Positions 44,942-54,454 of a stretch of DNA of 64,000 nucleotides are shown here, piece after piece. The position numbers and the translations under genes were made by a program. The notes beneath the pieces were generated by a model. It had not been told where the DNA came from. It made no database searches and saw nothing but the letters and a program-made list of their open reading frames with translations. This DNA is from Agromyces bracchium (GTDB lineage: Bacteria > Actinomycetota > Actinomycetes > Actinomycetales > Microbacteriaceae). Position 1 is the stretch's first letter. The number at the start of each line of letters is the position of its first letter. The stretch lies in assembly GCF_009709675.1 (NCBI RefSeq), contig NZ_WMLB01000001.1, forward strand, positions 1 to 64,000, in the 5' to 3' direction.

Positions 44942-47167
44942 TCAGCGGGCGTCGTCGCGGGCGTCGGCGAGGAGCTCCAGGAGCTCGGCGACGTCGTCGG
45001 GTCCCTTCAGCCGGTAGGCGGCGAGGGACTTGCCCTGCCCGACCTTCACGCCGACGTCCTCGCCGCCGAGCACGGCGAACGCGTCTTCATCGGTGACGTC
45101 GTCGCCGACGTAGATCACGGCATCGGCGCCCGCGTGCTGGCGGAGTCGCTGCAGCGCCTCGCCCTTGTCGCTCGCGCGCACCGCGAACTCGAGCACGTTC
45201 TTGCCGGTGCGCGTGGCGAGATCCGGCAGCGCCTGCTCGACCTGCTCGCGCGCGGTGCGCTGGAGCGCGGCGCCCGCGCTTGCGCCGAGCTTTCGCGTGT
45301 GCAGGGCGATGCCGGCGGGCTTGCGTTCGACCCAGGCGCCGTCGGCCGCGGATGCCGCATCCTCCACGATCTCGATGAGCTGCTCGAGGCGCGTGAGCTC
45401 GCCCTCGCGGAGGTCGATCGTGACCCCGCCCGCGTCGAGCTGGAGCTCGACGCCGTGCGACCCGCTGAGGAGTGCGGCCACCGGCGGCTCGGCGACCTCC
45501 TTCAGGCTCGCGAGCGCGCGACCCGAGACGAGGGCGACACGAGTGTCCTCGTGCTCCGCCATCCGCTCGACGGCCGCACGCGCGCGCTGGGTCGCGCGGG
45601 CGTCCTCGGGTCGGTCGACGATCGGCGCGAGCGTGCCGTCGAAGTCGAGCGCGACGAGCAGCCGCGGCGCCTCGACGAGCCGCGCCACCGCGGTGCGGAG
45701 CGCCTCGGGCACGCCCGGGTCGATCGTGCCGACCCCCGTGAGGGTCTCGAGGAAGGTCGCCGACCAGTTCGCGACGTCGTTCTCCTTGACGCGCTTGCGG
45801 AGCACGCGCATGCGCCGGGCGCGCTCGCGCTTGGGCATCTGCGCCGCCTCGACCATCGCGTCCTTCAGGCCGTCGATGTCGTGCGGGTTCACGAGGATCG
45901 CCTGGCGGAGCTCGTCGGACGCCCCGGTGAACTCGCTGAGGAGGAGGACGCCGTCGTCGTCGTACCGGCTCGCGACGTACTCCTTCGCGACGAGGTTCAT
46001 GCCGTCGCGGAGCGCGGTGACGAGCATGACGTCGGCCGCGAGGTAGAGCGCCGCCATCTCCTGTCGCGGGTAGCCGTGGTGGAGGTAGGTGATCGCCGGG
46101 TGCCCGAGCGTGGAGTAGTCGCCGTTCAGCCGACCGACCGTGAGCTCGATCTCGTCGCGCAGCTGCCGGTACGTCTCGACGCGCTCGCGCGACGGGCTCG
46201 CGACCTGCACGAGCGTGGCGTGCTCGACCGAGACCCGGCCGTCGCGGAGCAGCTCGCCGAACGCCTTCATGCGGTGACGGATGCCCTTCGTGTAGTCGAG
46301 GCGGTCGACGCCGAGCATCACGATGTCGGGGTCGCCGAGGCTGCGACGGATGGCTCGGGCGCGCTCCTGCACCTCGGGCATGCGCGCGAGGTCCTCGAAG
46401 GCCGCCGCGTCGATCGAGATCGGGAAGTGGCGCGCGACGACGTGGCGGACGCCGCCGTCCCCTTCCGGGACGTCGACCACGGTGCCGCGGGTCTTGTACC
46501 CGAACAGGCGACGGACCGCGCGCGAGAAGTTCCCGGCATCCGCGGCCCGCTGGAACCCGATCACGTCGGCGCCGAGCAGGCCCTCCACGACCTGGCGCCG
46601 CCACGGCAGCTGCGAGTAGATGCCGTACGCGGGGAACGGGATGTGGTTGAAGAAGCCGATGACGAGATCGGGGCGGGCCTCGCGCAGCATCCGCGGCACG
46701 AGCTGCAACTGGTAGTCCTGCACCCACACGACGGCGCCCTCGGATGCGGCCGCCGCGGCGGCCTCGGCGAAGCGGCGGTTGACGGCGACGTACGCGTCCC
46801 ACCATTCGCGGTGGAAGCTCGGCCGCGCGATGACGTCGTGGTAGAGCGGCCACAGCGTGTCGTTCGAGAAGCCCTCGTAGTAGTCCTCGATCTCCTGCGC
46901 GGAGAGCGGGACCGGGACGATCGAGATGCCGTCGTGCTCGAACGGCGCGAACTCGCGGTCGGCGACCCCGGCCCAGCCGACCCAGGCTCCCTCGGTCGCG
47001 CGCATGACCGGCTCGAGCGCCGTGACGAGGCCGCCCGGCGAGGACTTCCACTGCGTCTCGGCACCTTCGCCGCCGACGTAGTCGACGGGCAGGCGGTTGC
47101 TCACCACGACCATGTCGTAGATGGGTTCGATGTCTGGCTCGGTCTCGGAGTCGGTGGCGGGCTTCAC
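44942..47167 (-). CDS. Fused trehalose-6-phosphate synthase / phosphatase (OtsA-OtsB)
   Basis: 741 residues joining both enzymes of trehalose synthesis in one chain. OtsA (about 18-480, GT20) starts MVVVSNRLPVDYVGGEG, with the N-loop SSPGGLVTAL, VWVQDYQLQLVPRMLR, FFNHIPFPAYGIYSQLPWR, and GVDRLDYTKGI. OtsB (about 495-735) is a HAD phosphatase with LLVALDFDGTLAP (nucleophile Asp), SGR, and GDDVTDEDAF. It makes trehalose from UDP- or GDP-glucose and glucose-6-phosphate, a stress protectant. The start is GTG with AGGAGGA upstream. Domain fusion is known in some actinobacteria and in eukaryotes; both active sites look intact here. Confidence 0.93.
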   Translation of the reverse strand: MKPATDSETEPDIEPIYDMVVVSNRLPVDYVGGEGAETQWKSSPGGLVTALEPVMRATEGAWVGWAGVADREFAPFEHDGISIVPVPLSAQEIEDYYEGFSNDTLWPLYHDVIARPSFHREWWDAYVAVNRRFAEAAAAAASEGAVVWVQDYQLQLVPRMLREARPDLVIGFFNHIPFPAYGIYSQLPWRRQVVEGLLGADVIGFQRAADAGNFSRAVRRLFGYKTRGTVVDVPEGDGGVRHVVARHFPISIDAAAFEDLARMPEVQERARAIRRSLGDPDIVMLGVDRLDYTKGIRHRMKAFGELLRDGRVSVEHATLVQVASPSRERVETYRQLRDEIELTVGRLNGDYSTLGHPAITYLHHGYPRQEMAALYLAADVMLVTALRDGMNLVAKEYVASRYDDDGVLLLSEFTGASDELRQAILVNPHDIDGLKDAMVEAAQMPKRERARRMRVLRKRVKENDVANWSATFLETLTGVGTIDPGVPEALRTAVARLVEAPRLLVALDFDGTLAPIVDRPEDARATQRARAAVERMAEHEDTRVALVSGRALASLKEVAEPPVAALLSGSHGVELQLDAGGVTIDLREGELTRLEQLIEIVEDAASAADGAWVERKPAGIALHTRKLGASAGAALQRTAREQVEQALPDLATRTGKNVLEFAVRASDKGEALQRLRQHAGADAVIYVGDDVTDEDAFAVLGGEDVGVKVGQGKSLAAYRLKGPDDVAELLELLADARDDAR

Positions 47168-47257
47168 GTCGTCGGATCCTCCTGGCGGCTCGCGATCAGG
47201 CTAACAGTCGAAGGTCCCCACCCGATCTCCAGCCGCCGGGGCTAGACTTCGAGCCTC

Positions 47258-48133
47258 ATGATCCGCATCGGTATGAGCACCACCTGCGTGTACCCACTCG
47301 AACCCGAGCAGGCCTTCCGCATCGCGAAGGATGCCGGGTTCGACGGCGTGGAGATCATGGTCACGCAGGAGGCGACGACGCAGGATCCCGCGGCGCTCAT
47401 CGAGATGTCGGAGCGCTACGAGCTCCCGATCCTCTCGATCCACGCGCCGGTGCTGCTGCTCACGCACTTCGTGTGGGGCCGCGACCCGCGCGTCAAGCTC
47501 GCCCGCACCGCCGAGCTCGCGAAGTCCGTCGGCGCCGACAGCGTCGTCGTGCACCCGCCGTTCCGCTGGCAGGCGAGCTACGCGCTGGAGTTCCTCTCGA
47601 TCGTCCGCACCCTCTCCGAGGAGCACGGCGTCGCGATCGCGGTCGAGAACATGTTCCCGTGGCGCGCCGCCGGCCGGAACATGAAGGCGTACGCGCCCGG
47701 CTGGGACCCGCGCCAGATGGACTGCGACGCGGTCACCCTCGACTTCTCGCACGCCGCGCTCTCGGGCACCGACAGCATGCAGCTTGCGACCGACCTCGGC
47801 GAGCGCCTGCGCCACGTGCACCTGTGCGACGGCTCGGGCGCGATCGGCGAGGGCCAGATCTTCGACGAGCACCTGCTGCCGGGCAAGGGCCGCGAGCCCG
47901 TCGCCGAGGTGCTGCGCATGCTCGCCGACCAGGGCTGGGACGGCTCGATCGTCGCCGAGGTGAACACGCGCAAGGCGAAGACCGAGGCCGAACGTCTCGA
48001 GATGCTGCGCGAGACAGTCGCGTTCGCGCGCGAGCACACCGCGGTCGAGGCCGATGCGGCGGCGCCCGAGCCGCATCACGAGTCGCCGCTGCGGCGCGTG
48101 ATCGACGCGATCATCCCCGGCCGCCACTCGTAG
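47258..48133 (+). CDS. Sugar phosphate isomerase/epimerase-like TIM barrel
   Basis: 291 residues of the xylose isomerase-like (AP endonuclease 2) superfamily. It begins MIRIGMSTTCVYPLEPEQAFRIAKDAGFDGVEIMV and shows the barrel strands carrying metal ligands: E in AVENMFPW, D/H in DFSHAALSG, H in HVHLCDGSG, and E in IVAEVNT. Catalyses an isomerisation or epimerisation of an unknown sugar or cyclitol, or may be an apurinic endonuclease relative. It is divergent from the trehalose gene (90-bp spacer) and shares no operon. The C-terminal 25 residues are a short Pro/His-rich tail. Confidence 0.85.
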   Translation: MIRIGMSTTCVYPLEPEQAFRIAKDAGFDGVEIMVTQEATTQDPAALIEMSERYELPILSIHAPVLLLTHFVWGRDPRVKLARTAELAKSVGADSVVVHPPFRWQASYALEFLSIVRTLSEEHGVAIAVENMFPWRAAGRNMKAYAPGWDPRQMDCDAVTLDFSHAALSGTDSMQLATDLGERLRHVHLCDGSGAIGEGQIFDEHLLPGKGREPVAEVLRMLADQGWDGSIVAEVNTRKAKTEAERLEMLRETVAFAREHTAVEADAAAPEPHHESPLRRVIDAIIPGRHS

Positions 48134-48247
48134 GCCGCGGCGTTTCCGCGCTCGCGCCGTCGAGGCATCCGTCTCGGCAGTCGTCTCGCCGACCGCGATG
48201 CGGGGCGACGGCGCCGGGCATGAGCCGCGACGCCGCCGCAGAGCGCG

Positions 48248-50494
48248 TCAGGTCGTGACGGGTGCGAGGCGCGGTGCGGTGCGGATGCCCCGGCGCCGGG
48301 CGACCACGATCGCCGTGCCCGCGACGCCGAGCACCCCGAAGAGCACCAGCGCGCCGGCCGCCGCCCAGACCCCGGAACCGCCGGCGCCCGAGACGATGAG
48401 CTGCATGCCCTGCACCGCCCAGGTCAGCGGCAGGAACGGGCTGATCGCCTGGTAGGGCCCGCTCACGATCTCGAGCGGGTAGACCCCGCCGGATGCCGCG
48501 AGCTGGAGCACCACGAGCACGAGCGAGACGACCGTGCCGATCCGCCCGAGCCAGGCGCTGAGGAACGCGTGGATCGCCGTGAACACGACGGCGAGGAGCG
48601 CCGAGAACGCCAGCGTCTGCGGCAGCAGCGACCAGTCGACGCCGAGCACGGTGTGCATGAGCGCCACCACGGCGGCCGCCTGCGCCAGCCCGATGAGCGA
48701 GCCGCGGAACAGCGTGCGTGCGACCAGCCGGCCGGTCGGCGCGGTCGTCTCGAGCGCCTCGCGTCGCAGCGGACGGAAGACGAGGAACATCGTCATCGCG
48801 CCGAGCCACAGTCCGATCGGGCCGATGAGCATGGCGACGACTTCGCCGAACGTCGAGATCTCGTTGGCGCGGGTCGCCTCGGTCACGACCGGCTCGGCGA
48901 CGACACCCGCCGTCTCCTCGGGGTCGAGGCCCTCGAGCGACGAGGTGCCCTCTGCGCCCCGGGCGAGGCCGTCGGCGAGCTCTCCCGTGCCGTCGGCGAT
49001 CTTCGCCGCACCGTCGGCGGATGCCGCGGCGCCGTCGCTCAGCTGCGTCAGACCACTCGCGATGCCGCTGACGCCCGACGCGAGGCCGTCGGCGCCGTCG
49101 CGCAGCGCGGGCGAGCCGGCCGCGGCCTGCGACGCGCCGCCTGAGAGCTGGGAGATGCCCGACTGGAGGCCGTCGATGCCCGACCCGGTGCCCGACACGA
49201 GCGCCGCGCCGCCCGCGGCGAGCTCGTCGAACCCGGTCGCGGTGCCCGCGCGGAGCGCGTCGCCGCCGGCGACGAGCTTCGCGAACCCGTCGGCGGTCCC
49301 GGCCTGGAGCTGGTCGCCGCCGGCGACGAGCTGGTCGAAGGTCGTGTCGGTGCCGGCGATCAGGTCGGCACCGCCATCGGCCGCGGCGTGGACGCCCGCG
49401 ACGTACTGGGCGATCGCCGCCTGGAGCGCGGCACCGCTCGGGTCGGCCGCGAGCAGCGCCGGCACGGATGCCGCGAGCTGGTCGCCGCCGGTCGCGAGCT
49501 GGTCGATGCCGTCGACGTAGTCCGACGTGCCCTGTGCCAGGCCGTCGCCCGCGAGGCCGATGCCGTCGACGTACGACGCAATGCCCGCGTCGATGCCCGT
49601 GCCCGCGGAGCGGACGCCCGCGACGTACTGCGCGATGCCGCCGTCGATGCCCGACCCGGCCTGCGCGACGCCGTCGACGTACTGCGAGACGCCCGACGTG
49701 ATGCCGTCGAGTCCGCCCGCCTCGGTGTCGAGCGTGCCGAGCCCGCCCGCGAGCTGCTCGACGCCCGACGTGTACTGGCCGACGCCCGACGCGTACGCCG
49801 CGGCGCCGTCGGCCGCCTGCGCGGTGCCGTCGGCCGCCGAGCCGATGCCGCCGGCGAGCTGGTCGAGCCCGGTGGCGAGCGAGTCGGCGCCGTCGGCGAG
49901 CTGCCCCGCGCCATCCGCCGCATCGCCGAGCGACCCGCCCACCTGCACGAGGTTGCCGTAGAGCCCCTCGAGGTACTGGGTCGTGAGCTCGTGGCCGAAC
50001 GTCGTCGCGATCGCGTCGCCGACCGTCGCGCCGATGGTGCCCGCCAGGTAGCTGTGCGCGTCGTCGGTGCGGATGTCGAGGGCCGCCGTCGTCGGGGCGT
50101 CGCCCGCGAGCGAGGTGACCGAGGCCGAGAAGTCGGCCGGGATCGTGAGCACCGCGTACGCCTCGCCGTCGGCGAGCTCGGCGGCGGCCTCCTCGTCGTT
50201 CGAGATCGTCCAGTCGAACCCGGTGTCGCCGTCGCCGGTGAGCTCGGTCACGAGCAGGCGGCCCGCGAGCACGGGCTGCTCCTCGCCGTCGGGCGTGGTC
50301 GTGGTGACCATCTCGTCGTTGTTGACGACGATCGCGGGGATCGCGTCCATGCGCTCGTCGGCGCCGCCGATCGCGCCGGCGACGAGGCCGGCGACGGCGA
50401 GCGGAACGGCGATCACGGCCGCGAGCAGCGCGGCGCGGCGACCTCTGCGGCGGGCCGCGGGCGCGGCCTGGGCGGGGGCGTCGGTGCGGGTCAT
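48248..50494 (-). CDS. YhgE/Pip-family membrane protein
   Basis: 748 residues. One N-terminal membrane helix (about 18-45), an external YhgE domain (AIVVNNDEMV..., about 55-180), a long extracellular helical region of Gly/Ala-rich repeats (about 180-530, SYVDGI/QYVAGV and ADGAxxL units, tape-measure-like), then six C-terminal membrane helices of the ABC-2 permease type (about 555-735). The family is secreted-side infection or lipid-related (phage infection protein Pip, type VII EsaA). The ATG at 50494 overlaps the MMPL stop in ATGA, so the two are co-translated. Probably an envelope transporter partner controlled by the TetR gene at the start of the operon. Confidence 0.85.
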   Translation of the reverse strand: MTRTDAPAQAAPAARRRGRRAALLAAVIAVPLAVAGLVAGAIGGADERMDAIPAIVVNNDEMVTTTTPDGEEQPVLAGRLLVTELTGDGDTGFDWTISNDEEAAAELADGEAYAVLTIPADFSASVTSLAGDAPTTAALDIRTDDAHSYLAGTIGATVGDAIATTFGHELTTQYLEGLYGNLVQVGGSLGDAADGAGQLADGADSLATGLDQLAGGIGSAADGTAQAADGAAAYASGVGQYTSGVEQLAGGLGTLDTEAGGLDGITSGVSQYVDGVAQAGSGIDGGIAQYVAGVRSAGTGIDAGIASYVDGIGLAGDGLAQGTSDYVDGIDQLATGGDQLAASVPALLAADPSGAALQAAIAQYVAGVHAAADGGADLIAGTDTTFDQLVAGGDQLQAGTADGFAKLVAGGDALRAGTATGFDELAAGGAALVSGTGSGIDGLQSGISQLSGGASQAAAGSPALRDGADGLASGVSGIASGLTQLSDGAAASADGAAKIADGTGELADGLARGAEGTSSLEGLDPEETAGVVAEPVVTEATRANEISTFGEVVAMLIGPIGLWLGAMTMFLVFRPLRREALETTAPTGRLVARTLFRGSLIGLAQAAAVVALMHTVLGVDWSLLPQTLAFSALLAVVFTAIHAFLSAWLGRIGTVVSLVLVVLQLAASGGVYPLEIVSGPYQAISPFLPLTWAVQGMQLIVSGAGGSGVWAAAGALVLFGVLGVAGTAIVVARRRGIRTAPRLAPVTT

Positions 50495-53385
50495 CGGAGT
50501 GCCTCCAGGGGGCGGGTGGCGAGGTCGATCGAGCGGATGGCGCGGGGCTCGAGCGCCGCGCCGGCGGCGTCGAGGTCGGCGTCGGGGTCGGCGGTCGCGA
50601 TGAGCACGACGCCGGGGGGAACGATGCGGTCGAGGGCCGCCCACGCGGCGGCCGAGCGGGAGAGTCCGTCGAAGTCGACGACGATCGCCCGGGGATGCTC
50701 GGCGAGCGCCGCCGACACCGTGACGAGCAGGCGGTCGAGCGCGTCGAGCGACGCGATCGGGGTGTCGGGGTCGATCGTGCGCGAACGGCGGGAGACCCCG
50801 TCGCCGGGCGCGAGGCGCGCGTCCGCGACGCGGCGGAGCGCGGCCTCCACCGCCGACCGGGTCGAGTCGAGGCGGTACCACGCGCGGGTCGCGTCGGCAC
50901 GCGCGGCGATGAGTTCGCCCGCGCTGCCCGCGGCCGCGGCATCCGCTGCCCCGTCGGCGATCGCGACGCGGCGCATGACCGTGCCGGCGTCGATCGGGAG
51001 CGGGGCGTCGAGGACCGCGAGTCGGCCGTCCGCGGGAAGGACACGTCCGGCGAGGGTCGCGGCCACCAGGCGGCGCTCGGCGGGCTCGCCGAGCACGACG
51101 AGGGCGCCGCCACGCGGGACGCTGACCGAGATCGGGCCGATGGGCGCCGCCGGGTCGCCGACGAGGAGGTCCTCGGCGAGCACGTCCGCGTTCCATGCGG
51201 CCGCCCACTCCGACTCCGCGAGGTGGGCGCGCAGACCCTCGCCCTCGATGTCGACGTCGGGCAGGATCCGGCCGAGCCACTTGGGCAGCCACCACGCGCC
51301 GCGACCGGCGAGCGCCATCGCGGCGGGCACCAGCGTCATCCGCACCAGGAACGCGTCGAACGCGACGCCCACGGCGAGCGCGAACGCGATGCCCTTGATC
51401 ACCCCCGTGCCCTCGGGCACGAACGCGAAGAAGACGAAGAACATGATGAGCGCGGCCGCCGTGACCACGCGCGCGGCGTGCTGGAAGCCGTGCACGATCG
51501 AGTTCCGCGCGTCGCGGGTCTTCACGAACTCCTCGCGCATGCCGGAGACGAGGAACACCTCGTAGTCCATGGCGAGGCCGAAGAGCACCGCCATGAGCAG
51601 GATCGGCAGGAAGCTGAGGATCGGGCCGGGCTCGATGTGCATGAGGTCGGCGAGCCATCCCCACTGGAAGACCGCGACCGTGAGGCCGATCGCGCCGAAC
51701 GCCGAGAGCAGGAAGCCGAGCGCGGCCTTGACCGGCACGAACAGCGAGCGGAACACGACGAGCAGCAGGATCACCGAGAGGCCGACGACGATGAGCGCGA
51801 AGGGCACGAGCGCGTCGTTCAGCCGCTGCGAGATGTCGATCGACCCGGCCGTGTACCCGGTCACCGCGATGGGCGTGCCGAACTCGTCGACGATGTCGTC
51901 TTCGAGGGCGCGGATGTCCTGCACGACCTGCTTGGTCTCGGGGTCGGTCGGCGCCGACTCGGGGATCACCTGGATGATCGCGGTGTCGACGGTCTCGTTG
52001 GGCAGGCCGTCGCCGACGTACGCGACGCCGTCGACCTCGGCGAGCCGGGCGCCGATGGCGTCGAGGTCGCCGAAGATGTCGGTGGTCTGCGTGATGTCGA
52101 CTGTGACGATGAGCGGGCCGTTGTAGCCGGGACCGAAGCCCTCTTCGATCATGTCGTACGCCTCGCGCTGGCTCGTGCCCTCCTCGCCCTGCCCGCCGGG
52201 CAGGTTGAGGTCGAGGCTCGCGGCCGGCACCGCGGCGGCGCCGAGGAGGCCGACGACGAGCAGCACGAACACCACGGGCGCCTTCAGCACGGTGTCGACC
52301 CAGCGGCGGCCCATCGTGCGCTTGCCCGAGTCGTCGGATGCGACCGCGCGGCGGTGCGCGCGACTGCCGGGCTTCGGGGCGAGGCGGCCCTTCGCGAGGC
52401 CGAGCATGGCCGGAAGGAGGGTCGTCGCACCGAACACGGCGACGAGCACCGCGAACGCGGCGCCCACGCCCATCACGCTGAGGAACGGGATGCCGACGAC
52501 GAGGAGGCCGAGGAGCGCGATGATCACGGTGAGGCCCGCGAACACGACCGCGCCGCCCGCGGTGGCGACGGCCTCGGCCGCGCTCTCCTCGGGGTCCATG
52601 CCGCGCGCGAGCTGGGTCCGGTGGCGCGACAGGATGAACAGCGCGTAGTCGATGCCGACCGCGAGGCCGATCATCACGGCGAGCATGGGCGCGGTGCTCG
52701 AGACGGTCGCGAAGGCCGCGACGACCGAGATGCCGCCGAAGGCGGTGCCGACGCCGACGAGGGCGGTGAGCAGCGGCATCCCCGCCGAGAGCAGCGAACC
52801 GAAGGTGATGAGGAGCACGACGCCCGCGAAGATCACGCCGAACGCCTCGGTGATCGTGAGGCCGAACGTCGTCTCCTGGAAGACCTCGCCGCCGAACGCG
52901 ACCTCGAGGCCCGCGTCGCGTCCGATGTCGCCCGTCGCGAGGACGGCGTCGAGCTGGTCCTCCGTGACATCCGTCGTCTGGCCGTCGAACTGGACCTGGA
53001 TGTACGCCGTGCGAGCGTCGTCGGAGACCTGGTCGCCGGCGTACTCGTCGAACGGGCCGAGCACGCTCGCGACGCCGTCGAGGCCTTCGAGCTCGGACTC
53101 CATCTCCTCGATGGCGTCGCGGTAGGGGGCGTTCTCGACGGAGTCGCCCTCGGGCGCCTCGACGACGGCCTTCGCCGCCGCGCCGGCGGTCTGCGGGAAG
53201 ACGGCGGCGAGCTGGTCGATCGCGTCCTGGGATTCGGTGCCGGGGATCGCGTACGACTCCTGGAGCTGGCCGCCGAGGGCGATGCCGCCGCCGACGAGAC
53301 CACCGAGGGCGATGACCCAGGCGACGATGACGATCCATGCGCGGCGGTAGGCGAAGCGTCCGATGCGGTGGAGGAGGAGGGCCAC
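50491..53385 (-). CDS. MMPL/RND exporter with C-terminal P-loop-less ABC-like domain
   Basis: 964 residues. Residues 1-720 are an MMPL transporter: two blocks of membrane helices (about 15-35, 170-360 and 375-720) with the proton-relay IGLAVGIDYALFILSRHR and VLFGLAMDYEVFLVSGMREE motifs (Asp-Tyr pairs), and two external domains. From about 735 the chain continues with an ABC-ATPase-like region (PIGPISVSVPRGGALVVLGEPAERRLVAATLAG...) where Walker A would be but the Lys and GKS are missing, plus AIVVDFDGLS in place of Walker B. It is therefore probably non-hydrolytic, a scaffold or interaction domain. Operon with TetR upstream (9-bp gap) and YhgE downstream (overlap). Confidence 0.88.
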   Translation of the reverse strand: MALLLHRIGRFAYRRAWIVIVAWVIALGGLVGGGIALGGQLQESYAIPGTESQDAIDQLAAVFPQTAGAAAKAVVEAPEGDSVENAPYRDAIEEMESELEGLDGVASVLGPFDEYAGDQVSDDARTAYIQVQFDGQTTDVTEDQLDAVLATGDIGRDAGLEVAFGGEVFQETTFGLTITEAFGVIFAGVVLLITFGSLLSAGMPLLTALVGVGTAFGGISVVAAFATVSSTAPMLAVMIGLAVGIDYALFILSRHRTQLARGMDPEESAAEAVATAGGAVVFAGLTVIIALLGLLVVGIPFLSVMGVGAAFAVLVAVFGATTLLPAMLGLAKGRLAPKPGSRAHRRAVASDDSGKRTMGRRWVDTVLKAPVVFVLLVVGLLGAAAVPAASLDLNLPGGQGEEGTSQREAYDMIEEGFGPGYNGPLIVTVDITQTTDIFGDLDAIGARLAEVDGVAYVGDGLPNETVDTAIIQVIPESAPTDPETKQVVQDIRALEDDIVDEFGTPIAVTGYTAGSIDISQRLNDALVPFALIVVGLSVILLLVVFRSLFVPVKAALGFLLSAFGAIGLTVAVFQWGWLADLMHIEPGPILSFLPILLMAVLFGLAMDYEVFLVSGMREEFVKTRDARNSIVHGFQHAARVVTAAALIMFFVFFAFVPEGTGVIKGIAFALAVGVAFDAFLVRMTLVPAAMALAGRGAWWLPKWLGRILPDVDIEGEGLRAHLAESEWAAAWNADVLAEDLLVGDPAAPIGPISVSVPRGGALVVLGEPAERRLVAATLAGRVLPADGRLAVLDAPLPIDAGTVMRRVAIADGAADAAAAGSAGELIAARADATRAWYRLDSTRSAVEAALRRVADARLAPGDGVSRRSRTIDPDTPIASLDALDRLLVTVSAALAEHPRAIVVDFDGLSRSAAAWAALDRIVPPGVVLIATADPDADLDAAGAALEPRAIRSIDLATRPLEALR

Positions 53386-53394
53386 GGTTCTCTC

Positions 53395-53997
53395 TCAGTT
53401 GCTGGGGGTCGGGGCGGGGGTGAGGATGTCGGCGATGATGCGGCGGAGGGCGTCGCGCAGCTCGTCGTCGGTCGGCATGGTCGCCTCGTCGGCGAAGGTG
53501 CGGCCGGCGGTGAGCAGGAAGGCGGCGCCGCCGAGCGCGATGCCGAAGCGGACCTGGTCGTCGACGCTCTCGCGCTCCTCGCAGACGGCGGCGGCGAGGC
53601 GGCGAACGGCGACGTTCGCGCGCGCGATGATCGGCAGCTCCGCGAGGCTCTGGCCCTGGGTGAGGAAGACGTGCACGGCCTCGCGGTGCTCGAGCAGGAG
53701 GTCGACGACGCGGTCGACGAGCTCGTGACGGCGGGCATCCCTCCGGCCTCCGCGGCCGGCGAGGAAGATCTCGAGCACGTCCTCGAAGCCCGCGACGGCG
53801 GGCTCGATCGCGGCTTCCAGCAGGGCCTCCTTCGAGGCGAAGTGGTACAGCACGCTCGACTTCGCGTAGCCGGCCTCGTCGGCGATGTGCTGCAGCGACG
53901 TGCCGGCGAAGCCGACGGTCGAGAACTGCTCGAGGGCGGCGTGCTTCAACTCGTCGGCGGCGCGCACGCGCGTCGTCGTTCTCGCATCGGTGGGCAT
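53395..53997 (-). CDS. TetR-family regulator of the MMPL-YhgE operon
   Basis: 200 residues. Helix-turn-helix GFAGTSLQHIADEAGYAKSSVLYHFASKEAL at about 30-60. I start at the ATG at 53997 (MPTDART); the upstream start at 54036 would place the coding region over the operators. The C-terminal ligand domain is helical. Two operator-like palindromes lie at 54013-54045, immediately upstream, so it very likely represses itself and the two membrane genes that follow, an envelope-stress or lipid-inducible exporter arrangement. Confidence 0.9.
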   Translation of the reverse strand: MPTDARTTTRVRAADELKHAALEQFSTVGFAGTSLQHIADEAGYAKSSVLYHFASKEALLEAAIEPAVAGFEDVLEIFLAGRGGRRDARRHELVDRVVDLLLEHREAVHVFLTQGQSLAELPIIARANVAVRRLAAAVCEERESVDDQVRFGIALGGAAFLLTAGRTFADEATMPTDDELRDALRRIIADILTPAPTPSN

Positions 53998-54012
53998 GCG
54001 ATCGACGCTAAT

Positions 54013-54045
54013 TGACCGATCGGTCAGAGACTGCACGATCGGTCA
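54013..54045. promoter_or_regulatory. Tandem TetR operators
   Basis: A perfect 14-bp palindrome TGACCGATCGGTCA (54013-54026) followed by an imperfect copy TGCACGATCGGTCA (54032-54045), 19 bp centre to centre. They lie 16 bp upstream of the tetR start. Confidence 0.8.
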
Positions 54046-54124
54046 GACTCGGGGCGTTCTCACAGCGTGCGCGGCGCGCGTCAACCGGTCGCGCGAGCCG
54101 ATCCCGACGCGATAGCGTTGCGGA

Positions 54125-54313
54125 ATGCGCAAGTACCTCTTCAGTGGAGCGGTCCTGAGTTCGCTGTTCGGCGCGGTCGGAGTCATCCGCGCGACGCAGG
54201 CGGGGCCACGCGACTGGAGGCTCGTGCTCATGTGGGTCTCGTGGGCCGCCACGCTCGCCATCGCGATCGGGACGGTCGCCGACGAGCAGAAGCGCCGCGA
54301 GCTGGCCGAGTAG
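54125..54313 (+). CDS. Small membrane protein (62 aa), unknown function
   Basis: MRKYLFSGAVLSSLFGAVGVIRATQAGPRDWRLVLMWVSWAATLAIAIGTVADEQKRRELAE: two membrane helices (about 5-22 and 32-50), basic residues at the N-terminus and a charged C-terminus. It starts 79 bp from the TetR operators and may share the divergent promoter region. No homologue recognised. Confidence 0.65.
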   Translation: MRKYLFSGAVLSSLFGAVGVIRATQAGPRDWRLVLMWVSWAATLAIAIGTVADEQKRRELAE

Positions 54314-54454
54314 CCTCGGCCGACCCGTACCGTCCGCGTCCGACGGCTCGGCGCCCCTGCGGCGTGTCCGAGCCCGGGGGGTCGCCGCGTGACGGACACT
54401 GGACGAAACGCCGTCCGACGTAGTCCGCCACCCGTTCCGACCGAGAGGACACCG

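Noticed and set aside
48248..53338. One 1,696-residue protein covering YhgE and upstream sequence
   Set aside because: Only the part from 50494 is YhgE. Upstream the frame is a shadow of the MMPL gene, and the ATGA overlap gives the true start.
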